NCBI GenBank assembly: GCA_004297765.1
Contig: SCTZ01000071.1
Coordinates: forward strand, 58,723 to 122,722
Length of the DNA: 64,000 bases
Source of the DNA: Chloroflexota bacterium
GTDB lineage: Bacteria; Chloroflexota; Dehalococcoidia; FW602-bin16
Direction of reading: 5' to 3'
Shown: positions 51,251-60,033 of the stretch, piece after piece
Layout of the letters: every line of letters begins with the position of its first letter
Position numbering within the stretch: the first letter of the stretch is position 1
Translations under genes and position numbers: made by a program
The notes under the pieces: model-generated
Seen by the model: only the letters and a program-made list of their open reading frames with translations
Databases searched by the model: none
Told to the model about the DNA's origin: nothing

Positions 51251-54200
51251 TCACGGACCGATCGTGATCGGCTGGGCGATGACGTTGTTGGTCCTATTCG
51301 TCTCGTACACCAGGCTAGTGTCGTTGACGCTCACGATTATGTAATAGTTTCCAGAGACTGCGGGCAAGGTGACGCTCTGGTCCGTCACCGTGTAGCTTCC
51401 GCCGGCCGGGGTAACCTGGGCTTGTGTGACACTCCTGAGCAGCGTGTCACCGGCATCCAGAGTGCCATCCGTCGAGAGGAAGATCCGGTCAGACCAGTTG
51501 GGCAGAGCATCGCCGCTGCCCTGGTTGGCCACCGTGTACGACAGTAGCAGGGCCTTGCCGGACACGCCCGACGCGGGCACCGTCAGCGAGGTCGGCGTCA
51601 GATCCGGGACCGCGAGGTCGATCGGCTGGACGATGACGTTGTTGGTCCTGTCCGTCTCGTACACCTGACTGCTGTCGTTGACGCTTAGAATCACGTAGTA
51701 GCTGCCCACAAGCTTCGGTAAGATGACGCTCAGGTCGGTCACCGTGTAGCTCCCGCCTGCCGGGGCGATCTGAGCTTGTATGACGCTCTTGAGCAGCGTG
51801 TCGCCGCCATCCATAATGCCGTCCGCCGAGAGGTAGATCCGGTCAGACCAGTTGGGCAAGGCGTTGCCGTTGCCCTGGTTGGCCACGGTATACGACAGCA
51901 GCAGGGCCTTGCCGGCTACGCCAGTCGCGGGCACCGTGAACGAGGCCGGTGTCAGATCGGGAACCGTGATGTCAATCGGCTGAACGATGACGTTGTCGGT
52001 CCTGTCCGTCTCGTACACCTGACTGGCGTCGTTGACACTTAGGATCAGGTAGTAGCTGCCCACGATGGTGGGAATGGTGATGCTGAGGTCGGTCACCGTG
52101 TAGCTTCCACCAGCCGGGACGATCTGAGCTTGTATGACGCTCTTGAGCAGCGTGTCGCCGCCATCCAGAGTGCCGTCCGTCGAGAGGTAGATCCGGTCAG
52201 ACCAGTTGGGCAAGGCATTGCCGCTGCCCTGGTTAGCCACGGTATACGACAATAGCAGGGCTTTGCCGGACACGCCCGTCGCGGGCACCGTGAACAAGGT
52301 TGGCGCCAGATCCGCGACCGTGATGTTGATCGGCTGGACAATGACGTTGTCGGTCCTATCGGTCTCGTACACCTGGCTGCTGTCGTTGACGCTCAGGATC
52401 AGGTAGTAGCTGCCCATGATGGTGGGCAAGGTAATGCTCTGGTCGGTCATCGTGTAGCCTCCACCAGCCGGCACAGCCTGGGCTTGCATGATGCTCTTGA
52501 GCAAGGTGTCGCCGGCATCCAGAGCGCCGTCCGTCGAGAGATAGATCCGGTCAGACCAGCTCGGCAAGGCATCGCCGTTGCCATGGTTAGCCACGGTATA
52601 CGACAATAGCAGGGCTTTGCCGGACACGCCCGTCGCGGGCACCGTGAACGAGGTCGGCGCCAGATCCGCGACCGTGATATTGATCGGCTGGACGATGACG
52701 TTGTCGGTCCTATCGGTCTCGTACACCTGGCTGCTGTCGTTGACGCTCAGGATCAGGTAGTAGCTGCCCATGATGGTGGGTAAGCTAATGCTCTGGTCGG
52801 TCACCGTGTAGCTCCCACCGGCCGGGGCAGCTTGAGCTTGTATGACACTCCTGAGCAGCGTATCGCTGGCATCCAGAGCGCCGTCCATAGAGAGATAGAT
52901 CCGGTCAGACCAGCTCGGCAAGGCATCGCCGTTGCCCTGATTGGCCACTGTGAAAGAGGCCAGAACAGGCTCGCCAGATACACCGGTCGCGGGCACCGTG
53001 AACGAAGTCGGCGCAAGGTCCGCGACCGTGATATTGATCGGCTGGACGATGACGTTGTTGGTCCTGTCGGTCTCGTACACCTGGCTGCTGTCGTTGACGC
53101 TCAGGATCAGGTAGTAGCTGCCCATTACGGTGGGCAAGCTGATGCTCTGGTCGGTCACCGTGTAGCCCCCACCGGCCGGAGCAGCCTGGGCTTGTGTGAC
53201 GCTTCTGAGCAGCGTGTCACTGGCATCCACTGCGCTGTCCGCCGAGAGGTAGATTCGGTCAGACCAGCTCGGCAAGGCATCGCCGCTGCCCTGGTTGGCC
53301 ACCGTGTAGGAGACCAGTAGAGGCTCGCCGGACACCCCCGTCGCGGGCACCGTGAACGAGGCCGGCGCCAGATCCGGTGCCGAGATATTGATCGGCTGGA
53401 CGATAACGTTGTTGCTGCTGTTCGTCTCGAGGATTTGGCCGCTGTCGTTAACGGCCAGGATCAGATAGTAGCTGCCCATGATGGTGGGCAAGGTGACGCT
53501 CTGGTCGGTCGCCGTGTAGCTCCCACCGGCCGAGGTCGCCTGAGCTTGTATAACGCTCTTGAGAAGCGTGTCGCTGGCATCCAGAGCGCCGTCCGTCGAG
53601 AGGTAGATCCGGTCAGACCAGCTCGGCAAGGCATCGCCGCTGCCCTGGTTGGCCACCGTGTAGGAGACCAGTACAGGCTCGCCGGATACACCCGCCGCGG
53701 GCACAGTCAACGACGTGGGCACGAGGTCCGGCGCCGTGACGTTGATAGGCAGGACAATGATGTTGTTGAAGTCGTCCGTCTCGACAATCTTGGAGGCGTA
53801 GTCGACACTCAGGACCAGATAGTAGGTCCCTGGAGCGACGCGAGGCAGAACGGCGGATTGCGTCCCCACATCGTAGGTGCCACCCACCGAAAGCGCCTGA
53901 CTCTGCCCGACGCCCAGGAGTATTGGCGTGGTCGCGTCAAAGAACCCGTCAACGGAGAAGTACACCCGATCTGACCAGGGGGGATTAGCGCCGAAGGTGC
54001 CCTGGTTGGCCACGATCCAAGAAAACTGAATCGGCTTGCCGGAGACGCCCGTCGACGGCGCGTTGAACGTCGTCGGCACCAGATCGGCGCTAGGCACCGG
54101 CGTATTGGTCGCCGTCGGAGTGAGCGTCGGCGGGGCAGGCGTATTGGTTTGCGTTGGGGTCGGAGTGATGGTCGGAGTGGACGTATTGGTCGGAGTCGGC

Positions 54201-55405
54201 GTCACCGTCGGCGTGTTGGTCGGTAGCGGAGTGGCCGTCGGTGTGAACGACAGTGCGGAGCTCGACCACCGCTCGCTACTGTGGTTCTCGCTATGGCATG
54301 TGCCCGTGCAGGTCCGGATCCCAGAAGAATTGGTCGCGACACTGAAATTGGCACCGACATAGCTGACATTGAAGCTTACATCAGGCGATCCGCTGACGTG
54401 CTTGCTCTTGTCCTTGATAACCTTGTTGGCATCGACGACGGCATTATGGCAAGCATAGCACGGAATGCGCTCACTGCTGACGTGCTTGGAATGCTGGCCG
54501 GTGGAGGGTGGCTGTCCATGGCAGGAGGTGCAGGACACCGTCCCGGTTAGCCAATTGGGCGTGGAGAACTGAGCGCCACTGATCACCCGCGCGTTGCTAT
54601 GGCAGTAGACGCTGGAGCACGTTCCGGTAGCGCCGTTGAAGGTCGCGTTGGACCGCGTGTCCAGCCACTTCATCGTGCCACTCGGCGCCGCCGTGTTGCT
54701 CAACTCGGCATTCACGACGCCGTTCATGTGGTTCGTCTGATCGAGCGAGTGGCAGGTGCCGCAAGCGAACCCATAGCTGGAAGCCATCGAGCCGTTGCTC
54801 GTATCGCCATAGGTGGCGGTGGCCAGCTCGAGACCGAAGTGGACGGAATGCTTGCCGGAGCTAGCGATCGGCTTCATCCCACCAGGGCCGTGGCAGGTAG
54901 CACAGGTAACCGGCACCTCCGTCGGAGTCGGCGTGGGCGGGAGCGGGGTGTTGGTCGCCGTTGGCGTCGGCACCCCCGGAGGAAGAGTGGGCTCGGGCGT
55001 CGGCGTGTTCGTCGCCGCTGGCGCGGTCGCCACGACCGTAATCGGGCCTCCCCGGTTGGCGCCGCCGCCCAGCACGACAAACAACCTGTAGTTGCCTGCG
55101 CTGGGCACGGTGAACGTTCCCTGACCGTTCGTGGCGTAGCCGGAGGCGACCTTGGCGTTTGTCGCATTGAAGACGCCGAAGCCATCGGCTGTGCCCGTCA
55201 CGGGGCCAGTGATGGTGAAGCTAAAGTTGAGCGGGCTGGTCTGCGTCGCGGTCACAGTGATTGCCGTATTTGCAGCGTGACAGTTCGAGCATGGAAGACT
55301 CTGGCTCGGGCTAGCGTGGGAAGACCGGGCCGGCATGAGCGCCACCGTCACCAGCACGGCGGCGATCAAGGCGAAGCTCGCTGCGAGTATCAGTTTTCTT
55401 GCCAA
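51251..55405 (-). CDS. Secreted multihaem cytochrome with eight CARDB repeats
   Basis: A 1384-aa protein from TTG 55405 with AGGAGGAGG upstream and a signal peptide ('LILAASFALIAAVLVTVALMPARSSHA'). The N-terminal ~430 residues hold seven haem-binding motifs: CSNCH, CATCH, CGTCH, CTSCH, CYACH plus the variants CSSVYCH (CX4CH) and CTGTCH (CX3CH), as in Geobacter-type CxxxxCH/CxxCH cytochromes. Thr/Pro-rich linkers ('TPTPTNT') separate domains. The rest is eight CARDB adhesion-like repeats of ~118 residues ('PDLxPTSFTVPATGVSG...LSYTVANQG'). Probably cell-surface electron transfer or attachment. No sortase or S-layer anchor is obvious. Confidence 0.85.
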   Translation of the reverse strand: MARKLILAASFALIAAVLVTVALMPARSSHASPSQSLPCSNCHAANTAITVTATQTSPLNFSFTITGPVTGTADGFGVFNATNAKVASGYATNGQGTFTVPSAGNYRLFVVLGGGANRGGPITVVATAPAATNTPTPEPTLPPGVPTPTATNTPLPPTPTPTEVPVTCATCHGPGGMKPIASSGKHSVHFGLELATATYGDTSNGSMASSYGFACGTCHSLDQTNHMNGVVNAELSNTAAPSGTMKWLDTRSNATFNGATGTCSSVYCHSNARVISGAQFSTPNWLTGTVSCTSCHGQPPSTGQHSKHVSSERIPCYACHNAVVDANKVIKDKSKHVSGSPDVSFNVSYVGANFSVATNSSGIRTCTGTCHSENHSSERWSSSALSFTPTATPLPTNTPTVTPTPTNTSTPTITPTPTQTNTPAPPTLTPTATNTPVPSADLVPTTFNAPSTGVSGKPIQFSWIVANQGTFGANPPWSDRVYFSVDGFFDATTPILLGVGQSQALSVGGTYDVGTQSAVLPRVAPGTYYLVLSVDYASKIVETDDFNNIIVLPINVTAPDLVPTSLTVPAAGVSGEPVLVSYTVANQGSGDALPSWSDRIYLSTDGALDASDTLLKSVIQAQATSAGGSYTATDQSVTLPTIMGSYYLILAVNDSGQILETNSSNNVIVQPINISAPDLAPASFTVPATGVSGEPLLVSYTVANQGSGDALPSWSDRIYLSADSAVDASDTLLRSVTQAQAAPAGGGYTVTDQSISLPTVMGSYYLILSVNDSSQVYETDRTNNVIVQPINITVADLAPTSFTVPATGVSGEPVLASFTVANQGNGDALPSWSDRIYLSMDGALDASDTLLRSVIQAQAAPAGGSYTVTDQSISLPTIMGSYYLILSVNDSSQVYETDRTDNVIVQPINITVADLAPTSFTVPATGVSGKALLLSYTVANHGNGDALPSWSDRIYLSTDGALDAGDTLLKSIMQAQAVPAGGGYTMTDQSITLPTIMGSYYLILSVNDSSQVYETDRTDNVIVQPINITVADLAPTLFTVPATGVSGKALLLSYTVANQGSGNALPNWSDRIYLSTDGTLDGGDTLLKSVIQAQIVPAGGSYTVTDLSITIPTIVGSYYLILSVNDASQVYETDRTDNVIVQPIDITVPDLTPASFTVPATGVAGKALLLSYTVANQGNGNALPNWSDRIYLSADGIMDGGDTLLKSVIQAQIAPAGGSYTVTDLSVILPKLVGSYYVILSVNDSSQVYETDRTNNVIVQPIDLAVPDLTPTSLTVPASGVSGKALLLSYTVANQGSGDALPNWSDRIFLSTDGTLDAGDTLLRSVTQAQVTPAGGSYTVTDQSVTLPAVSGNYYIIVSVNDTSLVYETNRTNNVIAQPITIGP
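51300..54090. repeat. Tandem ~354-bp DNA repeats encoding CARDB domains
   Basis: The CARDB-coding part repeats with a period of about 354 bp (for example, the same segment starts at 52266 and again at 52620). The central units are nearly identical in DNA, while the N-terminal-most unit (about 53700-54090) is divergent. Such identity implies recent duplication or gene conversion and length polymorphism. Confidence 0.8.
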
Positions 55406-55449
55406 GTTTCCTCCTCCTAGATAATTCCGCCCAAGGGATCTGAGCCAAA

Positions 55450-55530
55450 CAAAAAAATCCCAAGCCCTCGTACTACCCACCAGACGACCGTCCATGACCG
55501 TACTGGGCAAGGGTAGCTTGTGCTTGGGAT
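55450..55530 (-). ncRNA. Structured 5' leader with terminator, possible riboswitch
   Basis: On the minus strand, an outer 8-bp stem (UCCCAAGC with GCUUGGGA, 55522-55529 and 55458-55465) encloses an inner 6-bp stem (CUACCC with GGGUAG, in 55471-55478 and 55511-55516) and a ~32-nt apical part; seven U follow (55450-55456). The 75-nt structure lies about 35 nt before the ribosome site of the multihaem gene. It looks like a compact terminator/riboswitch. It does not match the GEMM (c-di-GMP) consensus I know. Confidence 0.5.
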
Positions 55531-55870
55531 ACAAGAACCACTTAGCTTGTTTGCGCGCGGCACGTCTCGGAAGGCACGATTATGCTGGCATCACCGCTTT
55601 CCCTAGTCTCGGCGCTGCCAACTCGCCTACGCGGGACGCTCTGCCCTAGAGCAATCCAGCGAAACGAATCCAACCATCGGACCCACTCGCGGCTGGAATC
55701 AGTCTTCTTTGCATGTACAAAAGACGACCACCAGCGTGCAAACATCATACCACGAGGATGTCATGTTGTCAACGCGGAAGCTGCCACTCAAACGGGCATC
55801 TTACCCCAAACGGTCAGACGCCGTGGTTGGTGTTCCTCATCTTTGGGAGGATAACCGTGTAGGATGGCAA

Positions 55871-55905
55871 CTCCGCGGCGCCCGACTGGAGCGGGCGCCG
55901 CGGAG
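55871..55905 (-). terminator. GC-rich hairpin after the PCYCGC selenoprotein candidate
   Basis: Arms of 14 bp (55871-55884 with 55892-55905) and a 7-nt loop, 20 nt beyond the extended stop at 55926. Its position right after the extended stop, rather than after the TGA, supports the longer frame. No strong U-run. Confidence 0.55.
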
Positions 55906-55925
55906 CTGAGGTCGGCGCAAAGCCG

Positions 55926-56516
55926 CTAGGAGGCCGGTGGCAGTGGCGTGCGGGTGCTCGGGCCACTGGAGCTGTATTTGGAGTCAATGAACTTGCGAAC
56001 GTCTGTCAGCGACTTGCCTTGAGCTATCTGTTGTTTAGCGTCACGCGCTATTCCTCCACAGATGTTCCCTCAGGTGGAGGCGTGGCTGTCAAAAACCACC
56101 GGCTTGCCAGCCACCGGATCCTGGATGAAGCAGTTCAGGTTGTTCTTGTGCGTAGCGTGGTCGCCACAGCCGCAGTAGCAGGGCATGTACTTCAGAACAT
56201 CCTGTCCCTCCTGCGTCGTGGCCCACTTATAGCCTTCCAGCGCTACCGGATCGGCGTAGGCATACCGCGGAAGCTGAACGCCGGATGCCACGTCAGTCCC
56301 TGTCCCGGCATTGCCGGCCGTGCTGGCCCCTCCCCCCTGCCCGAGCAACGCCATGGCCCCACCACCAAGCAGAACCACGACCGCCGCAACGGCGGCGACG
56401 TAGATCCAGGATGGCAAACCGGACTTGTGCTGCTTGCGACTACGGGCGTACTTGCTGCCGTCCGCCGATCGCTTCTCCGGCGGCACTGTGCGGCTTCGCT
56501 CGCGCTCTTTGGTCAC
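55926..56516 (-). CDS. Candidate selenoprotein: PCYCGC protein with in-frame TGA
   Basis: GTG 56516 has AAAGGAG upstream. A basic N-terminus is followed by one TM anchor ('IYVAAVAAVVVLLGGGAMALL') and the motif 'YMPCYCGCGDHATHKNNLNCF' (Cys113, 115, 117). After 'VVFDSHAST' comes TGA at 56070-56072 (codon 149); the frame then reads 'GNICGGIARDAKQQIAQGKS' and 'LTDVRKFIDSKYSSSGPST' to TAG at 55926. The paralogue at 46217 continues through the same region with 'HASFCAICVEITLDIKRL...IRAYVDQT', so TGA replaces its cysteine. A small hairpin (56036-56050, loop CGUGA) starts 19 nt after the TGA. A simple nonsense mutation is the alternative. Confidence 0.62.
56036..56050 (-). promoter_or_regulatory. Candidate bacterial SECIS hairpin
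   Basis: In the minus-strand mRNA: 5-bp stem UAGCG/CGCUA with loop CGUGA (contains GU). The loop begins 24 nt after the UGA, within the usual range. It is weaker than the hairpin at 50549, so support is moderate. Confidence 0.4.
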
Positions 56517-56717
56517 GTGCCTACTCTCCTTTCTCTGATTAGAGCCAACTCGAACTTGGTCGACGAGGAGTTCCGCCGTCCTCACCCGCTGGTCCTGTTT
56601 CGTCCGCAGGTACCCCTGTCAGGAACGGTGGAGCACCGATCGTCTCCAGTATGCCGGGTCCAAATTAGACGACGATGAGGTGCCCATTAGCCGAAGATTA
56701 GATTCCGCAGGGCAGAG

Positions 56718-57311
56718 CTACATCACCTTCTCCAATTTCTTCTTCATCGTGTCGCGTGACATTCCGCCGACTTGCATATCGCGAATCACGCCATCCCGGT
56801 CGATGAAGATGTGGGTCGGGATGCCCGCGACTCGATAAATCGACGCGATCTCACGGCGGCTGTCGAGACCGACGGTGAACTTCATCTCTGCCTTTTGAAC
56901 GTACTGCCGCACCGTTTCACCGTCTTCTCCCAGACTCAGAGCCAAGATCACCAACCCCTTAGGCGCGTACTCCGCGTACACGGCGTTGATATCCGGCATC
57001 TCCGCACGGCACGGCGGGCACCAGGTAGCCCAGAAGTTCAGCCAGACCGGCTGACCGCGGAAGTCGCTCAAACGAATCGTTTTGCCGTCTAAGCCTAATA
57101 CGCTGAAATCGGTGGGCGTGCCCCCGACGCGCGGAGCGGGGTACGCGTTGTTGAATGCCACGTCTACCGAGGTCGCTCCTGCGTCTGTCCCCGTCCAATT
57201 CATGGCGTAGACAACCCCGACCACGATCAAGCCGACTACGATCGCGGTGATCAGATCGCGCCGGCGAACGCCGCCCCACCTGCTGCTACCATCCTCGTGA
57301 CCTCGTTCCAT
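56718..57311 (-). CDS. TlpA/ResA-like membrane-anchored thioredoxin
   Basis: A 197-aa protein starting MERGHEDGSSRWGGVRRRDL, with one TM anchor ('LITAIVVGLIVVGVVYAM'), then a thioredoxin fold with 'TDFSVLGLDGKTIRLSDFRGQPVWLNFWATWCPPCRAEMP' broken by the active-site WCPPC, and the cis-proline loop 'RVAGIPTHIFID'. ATG 57311 follows GGAGAAC. It reduces disulfides outside the membrane, for example of cytochrome apoproteins or CuA/PCYCGC proteins. It lies ~200 nt upstream of the PCYCGC selenoprotein candidate on the same strand, a natural redox partner. Confidence 0.9.
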   Translation of the reverse strand: MERGHEDGSSRWGGVRRRDLITAIVVGLIVVGVVYAMNWTGTDAGATSVDVAFNNAYPAPRVGGTPTDFSVLGLDGKTIRLSDFRGQPVWLNFWATWCPPCRAEMPDINAVYAEYAPKGLVILALSLGEDGETVRQYVQKAEMKFTVGLDSRREIASIYRVAGIPTHIFIDRDGVIRDMQVGGMSRDTMKKKLEKVM

Positions 57312-57508
57312 GAGACGTTCTCCAGAGCAAAGGTTGTGAACCATTCTCAGCATAGACGGTCACCATTAAGGCCAGATGAGACACACATTAGAGCCCCATG
57401 AAAGTTACGGCATGGCTATCCTAACACTGCCTTAACCATCCTCTCATTGCCGATTAATCTAGCGCGACTATGCTTTCTTTGTGATGCGAGGCATGGGCCG
57501 AGGAGGAC

Positions 57509-58585
57509 ATGATGGCTGCCGCGGACAGCCACAGCGAAACACGGCCGCTGAGCAGGCGAAAGGCGATGGGACGTAGTGCGATGCGGTTCAGGACTTGGCC
57601 GCTGAGCGTAGCTCGGTGGCTCCAACATTGGCAAGGTAAGCACACTATGCGAGAGTGTGTGCTACTGCTAATCGCCTTGCTGCCGCTTCTTGTTGCCGTG
57701 CGATCGCTCTCAGGAGTGATTGCGGTCCAGGCAGAGGAAGCCGCACCCAAGATCAAGCGTATCACCGTCTCGATCTTTCCGGAGTATGACGAGCCGCGGG
57801 TGCTTGCGACCTACGAGGGTGAGTTCGAGGACAGCCAATCTTTTCCGATGGAGGTACACTTCCGCGTTCCCAAAGGAGCGGATGTCCGTGAGGCCTGCGC
57901 CATCCAGCCGCCTGAGAACGAGCATCTATGCCAGCTCTTCAAGACGCGATTCACTGGCGACGACACCCTGGTCACCTATTCTATCCCGTCGCCCACTTTC
58001 TTCCTCGAATTCTACTTCGGCGATAGGGCGAGCGCCCGCAATCTGGAATACACCTTTCGATTCGACAATCCCGTGGAGCATCTGGATCTAGTAGTGCAGC
58101 ACCCCCTGCGAGCCAGCGATTTCACCATTGCGCCGGCCGGCTCCGCGGTCAGCGATGACGGCAAAGGCTTTCTGTATCACCGCTTCGCACGCGAGAACAT
58201 CAGGCCAAGCCAGTCGCTGCAAGTGAAGGTCGCCTACCAGAAAGACGACCAGGAGCCCTCCGTCCCGAAGAAGCTCACCGCTATCTCGCCCGGACCGCAA
58301 GGCGACCAGCGCAAAGACTGGATTCTCCTGGGCGCGGGGCTTCTGCTCACCGCATTGGTCGCGGCTGGCATCTACGCGCTGATAGATCGTCTTGGCGGGG
58401 GACCGGTTGTAGTAGTGCGGTCTCCGCGAACGGATAACGAGGCCGACGGCAGGCCGGATGGATTCTCATTTAATCCCCACGAGCGATTGCGCTTCTGCAC
58501 GATATGTGGAGAGCGTCTTCCTCATAACGCCTCTGTCTGCCCCGGTTGCGGCGCCAGTACAAGGCAGAGCACGGACCGCGCCTAG
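57509..58585 (+). CDS. Membrane protein with C-terminal zinc ribbon
   Basis: A 358-aa protein of unknown function. A basic N-terminus is followed by a signal/TM segment ('CVLLLIALLPLLVAVRSLSGVI'), a ~200-residue extracytoplasmic beta-rich domain ('ITVSIFPEYDEPRVLATYEGEF', 'LEFYFGDRASARNLEYTFRF'), a second TM helix ('WILLGAGLLLTALVAAGIYALI') and a cytoplasmic zinc ribbon ('FCTICGERLPHNASVCPGCGAS'). The ATG at 57509 (or 57512) follows AGGAGG. The layout resembles proteins associated with cytochrome maturation or envelope sensing, but I do not recognise the family. Confidence 0.7.
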   Translation: MMAAADSHSETRPLSRRKAMGRSAMRFRTWPLSVARWLQHWQGKHTMRECVLLLIALLPLLVAVRSLSGVIAVQAEEAAPKIKRITVSIFPEYDEPRVLATYEGEFEDSQSFPMEVHFRVPKGADVREACAIQPPENEHLCQLFKTRFTGDDTLVTYSIPSPTFFLEFYFGDRASARNLEYTFRFDNPVEHLDLVVQHPLRASDFTIAPAGSAVSDDGKGFLYHRFARENIRPSQSLQVKVAYQKDDQEPSVPKKLTAISPGPQGDQRKDWILLGAGLLLTALVAAGIYALIDRLGGGPVVVVRSPRTDNEADGRPDGFSFNPHERLRFCTICGERLPHNASVCPGCGASTRQSTDRA

Positions 58586-58644
58586 TGCAGGTTCTCTTGA
58601 CTCGGCTGAGAAAAGAGGATCAGAACGACCAGACACCCATTAGA

Positions 58645-58669
58645 AAAGCCGACCCTTAGGGTCGGCTTT
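58645..58669. terminator. Bidirectional intrinsic terminator
   Basis: An 11-bp perfect stem (58645-58655 with 58659-58669) rich in A on one side and T on the other, between the convergent zinc-ribbon protein (+) and dnaN (-). It is a standard bidirectional terminator. Confidence 0.85.
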
Positions 58670-58730
58670 GCTTCACGGTAGGTCAGAGCACGCCATCACC
58701 TGGTGATAGGCTCCCACGTCGATGCGCTTG

Positions 58731-59861
58731 TCACCACTGGACGAAGATGGGCATGATGACGTGCAGGTAGTTATCGCTGCCGGCCGGTTTGATGGTGCCC
58801 GGGCTGGAGGGCGTGTTGGTCTGAAGCTCTACCTCGCCCGCGTCCAGAACACCCAGGACGTCGGCCAGATATTTGGCGTTGAAGGCGATCTTGGCGTCTC
58901 CCTCCACGATCGCGTCCAGCTCGCCGGTGTTCTCACCCAACTCCTCGGCCCGCGCGCTGACGAGCAGCCGGCCCGGAGTCAAATCGCTACCCGGCTGCGT
59001 CTGAAGCCGAACGATGCCGCTGGTGTCTCGAGCGAAGATCGACGCGGTCTTGGTCGCCTCTCGGAATGACTTGCTATTTACGACCACCCTGTTGGAATAA
59101 CTCTGCGGGATAAGCTGAGCGTAGTTGGGATACGTCCCCTGAATGAGTTGTGTGACCAACTCCACGTGGCTGAGGCGGAACAGCACCTGGCTGCGGTTGG
59201 ACGAGACCGTGATCTCGATCGGCTCCTTCTCGTCGCCGGAGATCCGGTTGAGCTCGGATAGGGCCTTGGCCGGAATAATAAGCTCGGTTTCTTCCTCGAC
59301 CGGCTTGAGCAAGGCGGCCTTGCGCACAGCCAGACGGAAGCCATCGGCCCCGGCCAGGGTCATTTCGTCCCCGGCCAGCCGGACGCACACTCCGGCTAGC
59401 ACCGGGCGCATCTCATCCGTGGCGGCGGCGAACACAACCTGATCGATGGCGCTGCGCAGGACCACCGGGTCGATACGCGTGGTGCAGTTGCCATCCGCCG
59501 TCGGGATGACCGGGAAATCCTCCGGGTCCATGCCGTTCATACGCGCATCGAAGCGGGCGCACTTGATGGAGACGCTGTGGGACCGGGCAGCCATGGACAG
59601 GTCGATGCGATCGTTGGGCAAAGAGCCCACGAAATCGCTGAACAAGCGGGCCGGAATGGTGATAGACCCTTCCTCCTCCACCTTAGCCCCGACCCAGCAA
59701 CTGATAGCGATCTCCAGATTGGTGGCCGCCAGCTTCAGACGGGACTGATCGGTGGATAGCAGGACATTGTTAGTGATCGGCAGCGTGGTCTTCGTGGCCA
59801 CAGCCCGGCTCACGACACCCAGGCCCCGACTCAGGTTCTCCTGCATACATGAAACCTTCAC
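58731..59861 (-). CDS. dnaN: DNA polymerase III sliding clamp (beta subunit)
   Basis: A 376-aa clamp with three repeats: starts MKVSCMQENLSRGLGVVSRAV, has 'LPITNNVLLSTDQSRLKLAATNLE', 'DEMRPVLAGVCVRLAGDEMTLAGADGFRLA' and ends 'DNYLHVIMPIFVQW' (family 'yl.mPm' C-terminus). It encircles DNA and tethers polymerase. dnaA and recF are not adjacent here, so this is not the typical oriC neighbourhood, at least within the window. Confidence 0.96.
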   Translation of the reverse strand: MKVSCMQENLSRGLGVVSRAVATKTTLPITNNVLLSTDQSRLKLAATNLEIAISCWVGAKVEEEGSITIPARLFSDFVGSLPNDRIDLSMAARSHSVSIKCARFDARMNGMDPEDFPVIPTADGNCTTRIDPVVLRSAIDQVVFAAATDEMRPVLAGVCVRLAGDEMTLAGADGFRLAVRKAALLKPVEEETELIIPAKALSELNRISGDEKEPIEITVSSNRSQVLFRLSHVELVTQLIQGTYPNYAQLIPQSYSNRVVVNSKSFREATKTASIFARDTSGIVRLQTQPGSDLTPGRLLVSARAEELGENTGELDAIVEGDAKIAFNAKYLADVLGVLDAGEVELQTNTPSSPGTIKPAGSDNYLHVIMPIFVQW

Positions 59862-60033
59862 CGTACCTCCTCCTCAGCGTGGCCATTCCGGCGACTGCTC
59901 CGCCCCACCGCGACCTGGTCCGGGCGAATGGACGCCTTGTACGTTTGCCAGGTTATGAGGGTAAGCGCCAGTATACACCACTCGGGCTTTGCATTCAAGA
60001 GGCATTTGGCAACCTGGCAAGGCTGACGCCTTT

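Larger units (their letters stand above)
55406..55925. other. Intergenic upstream of the multihaem gene
   Basis: 520 bases. They contain a structured leader with U-run (55450-55530), a GC-rich hairpin (55871-55905) behind the PCYCGC gene, and otherwise no recognisable gene. Short frames (for example 55542-55748 on the minus strand) lack family features. Confidence 0.6.

Noticed and set aside
51300..54090. CRISPR-like or satellite array
   Set aside because: The period is about 354 bp, in frame, and encodes CARDB domains; no short repeats with unique spacers.
55450..55530. c-di-GMP (GEMM) riboswitch
   Set aside because: The conserved GEMM core and tetraloop receptor sequences are absent.
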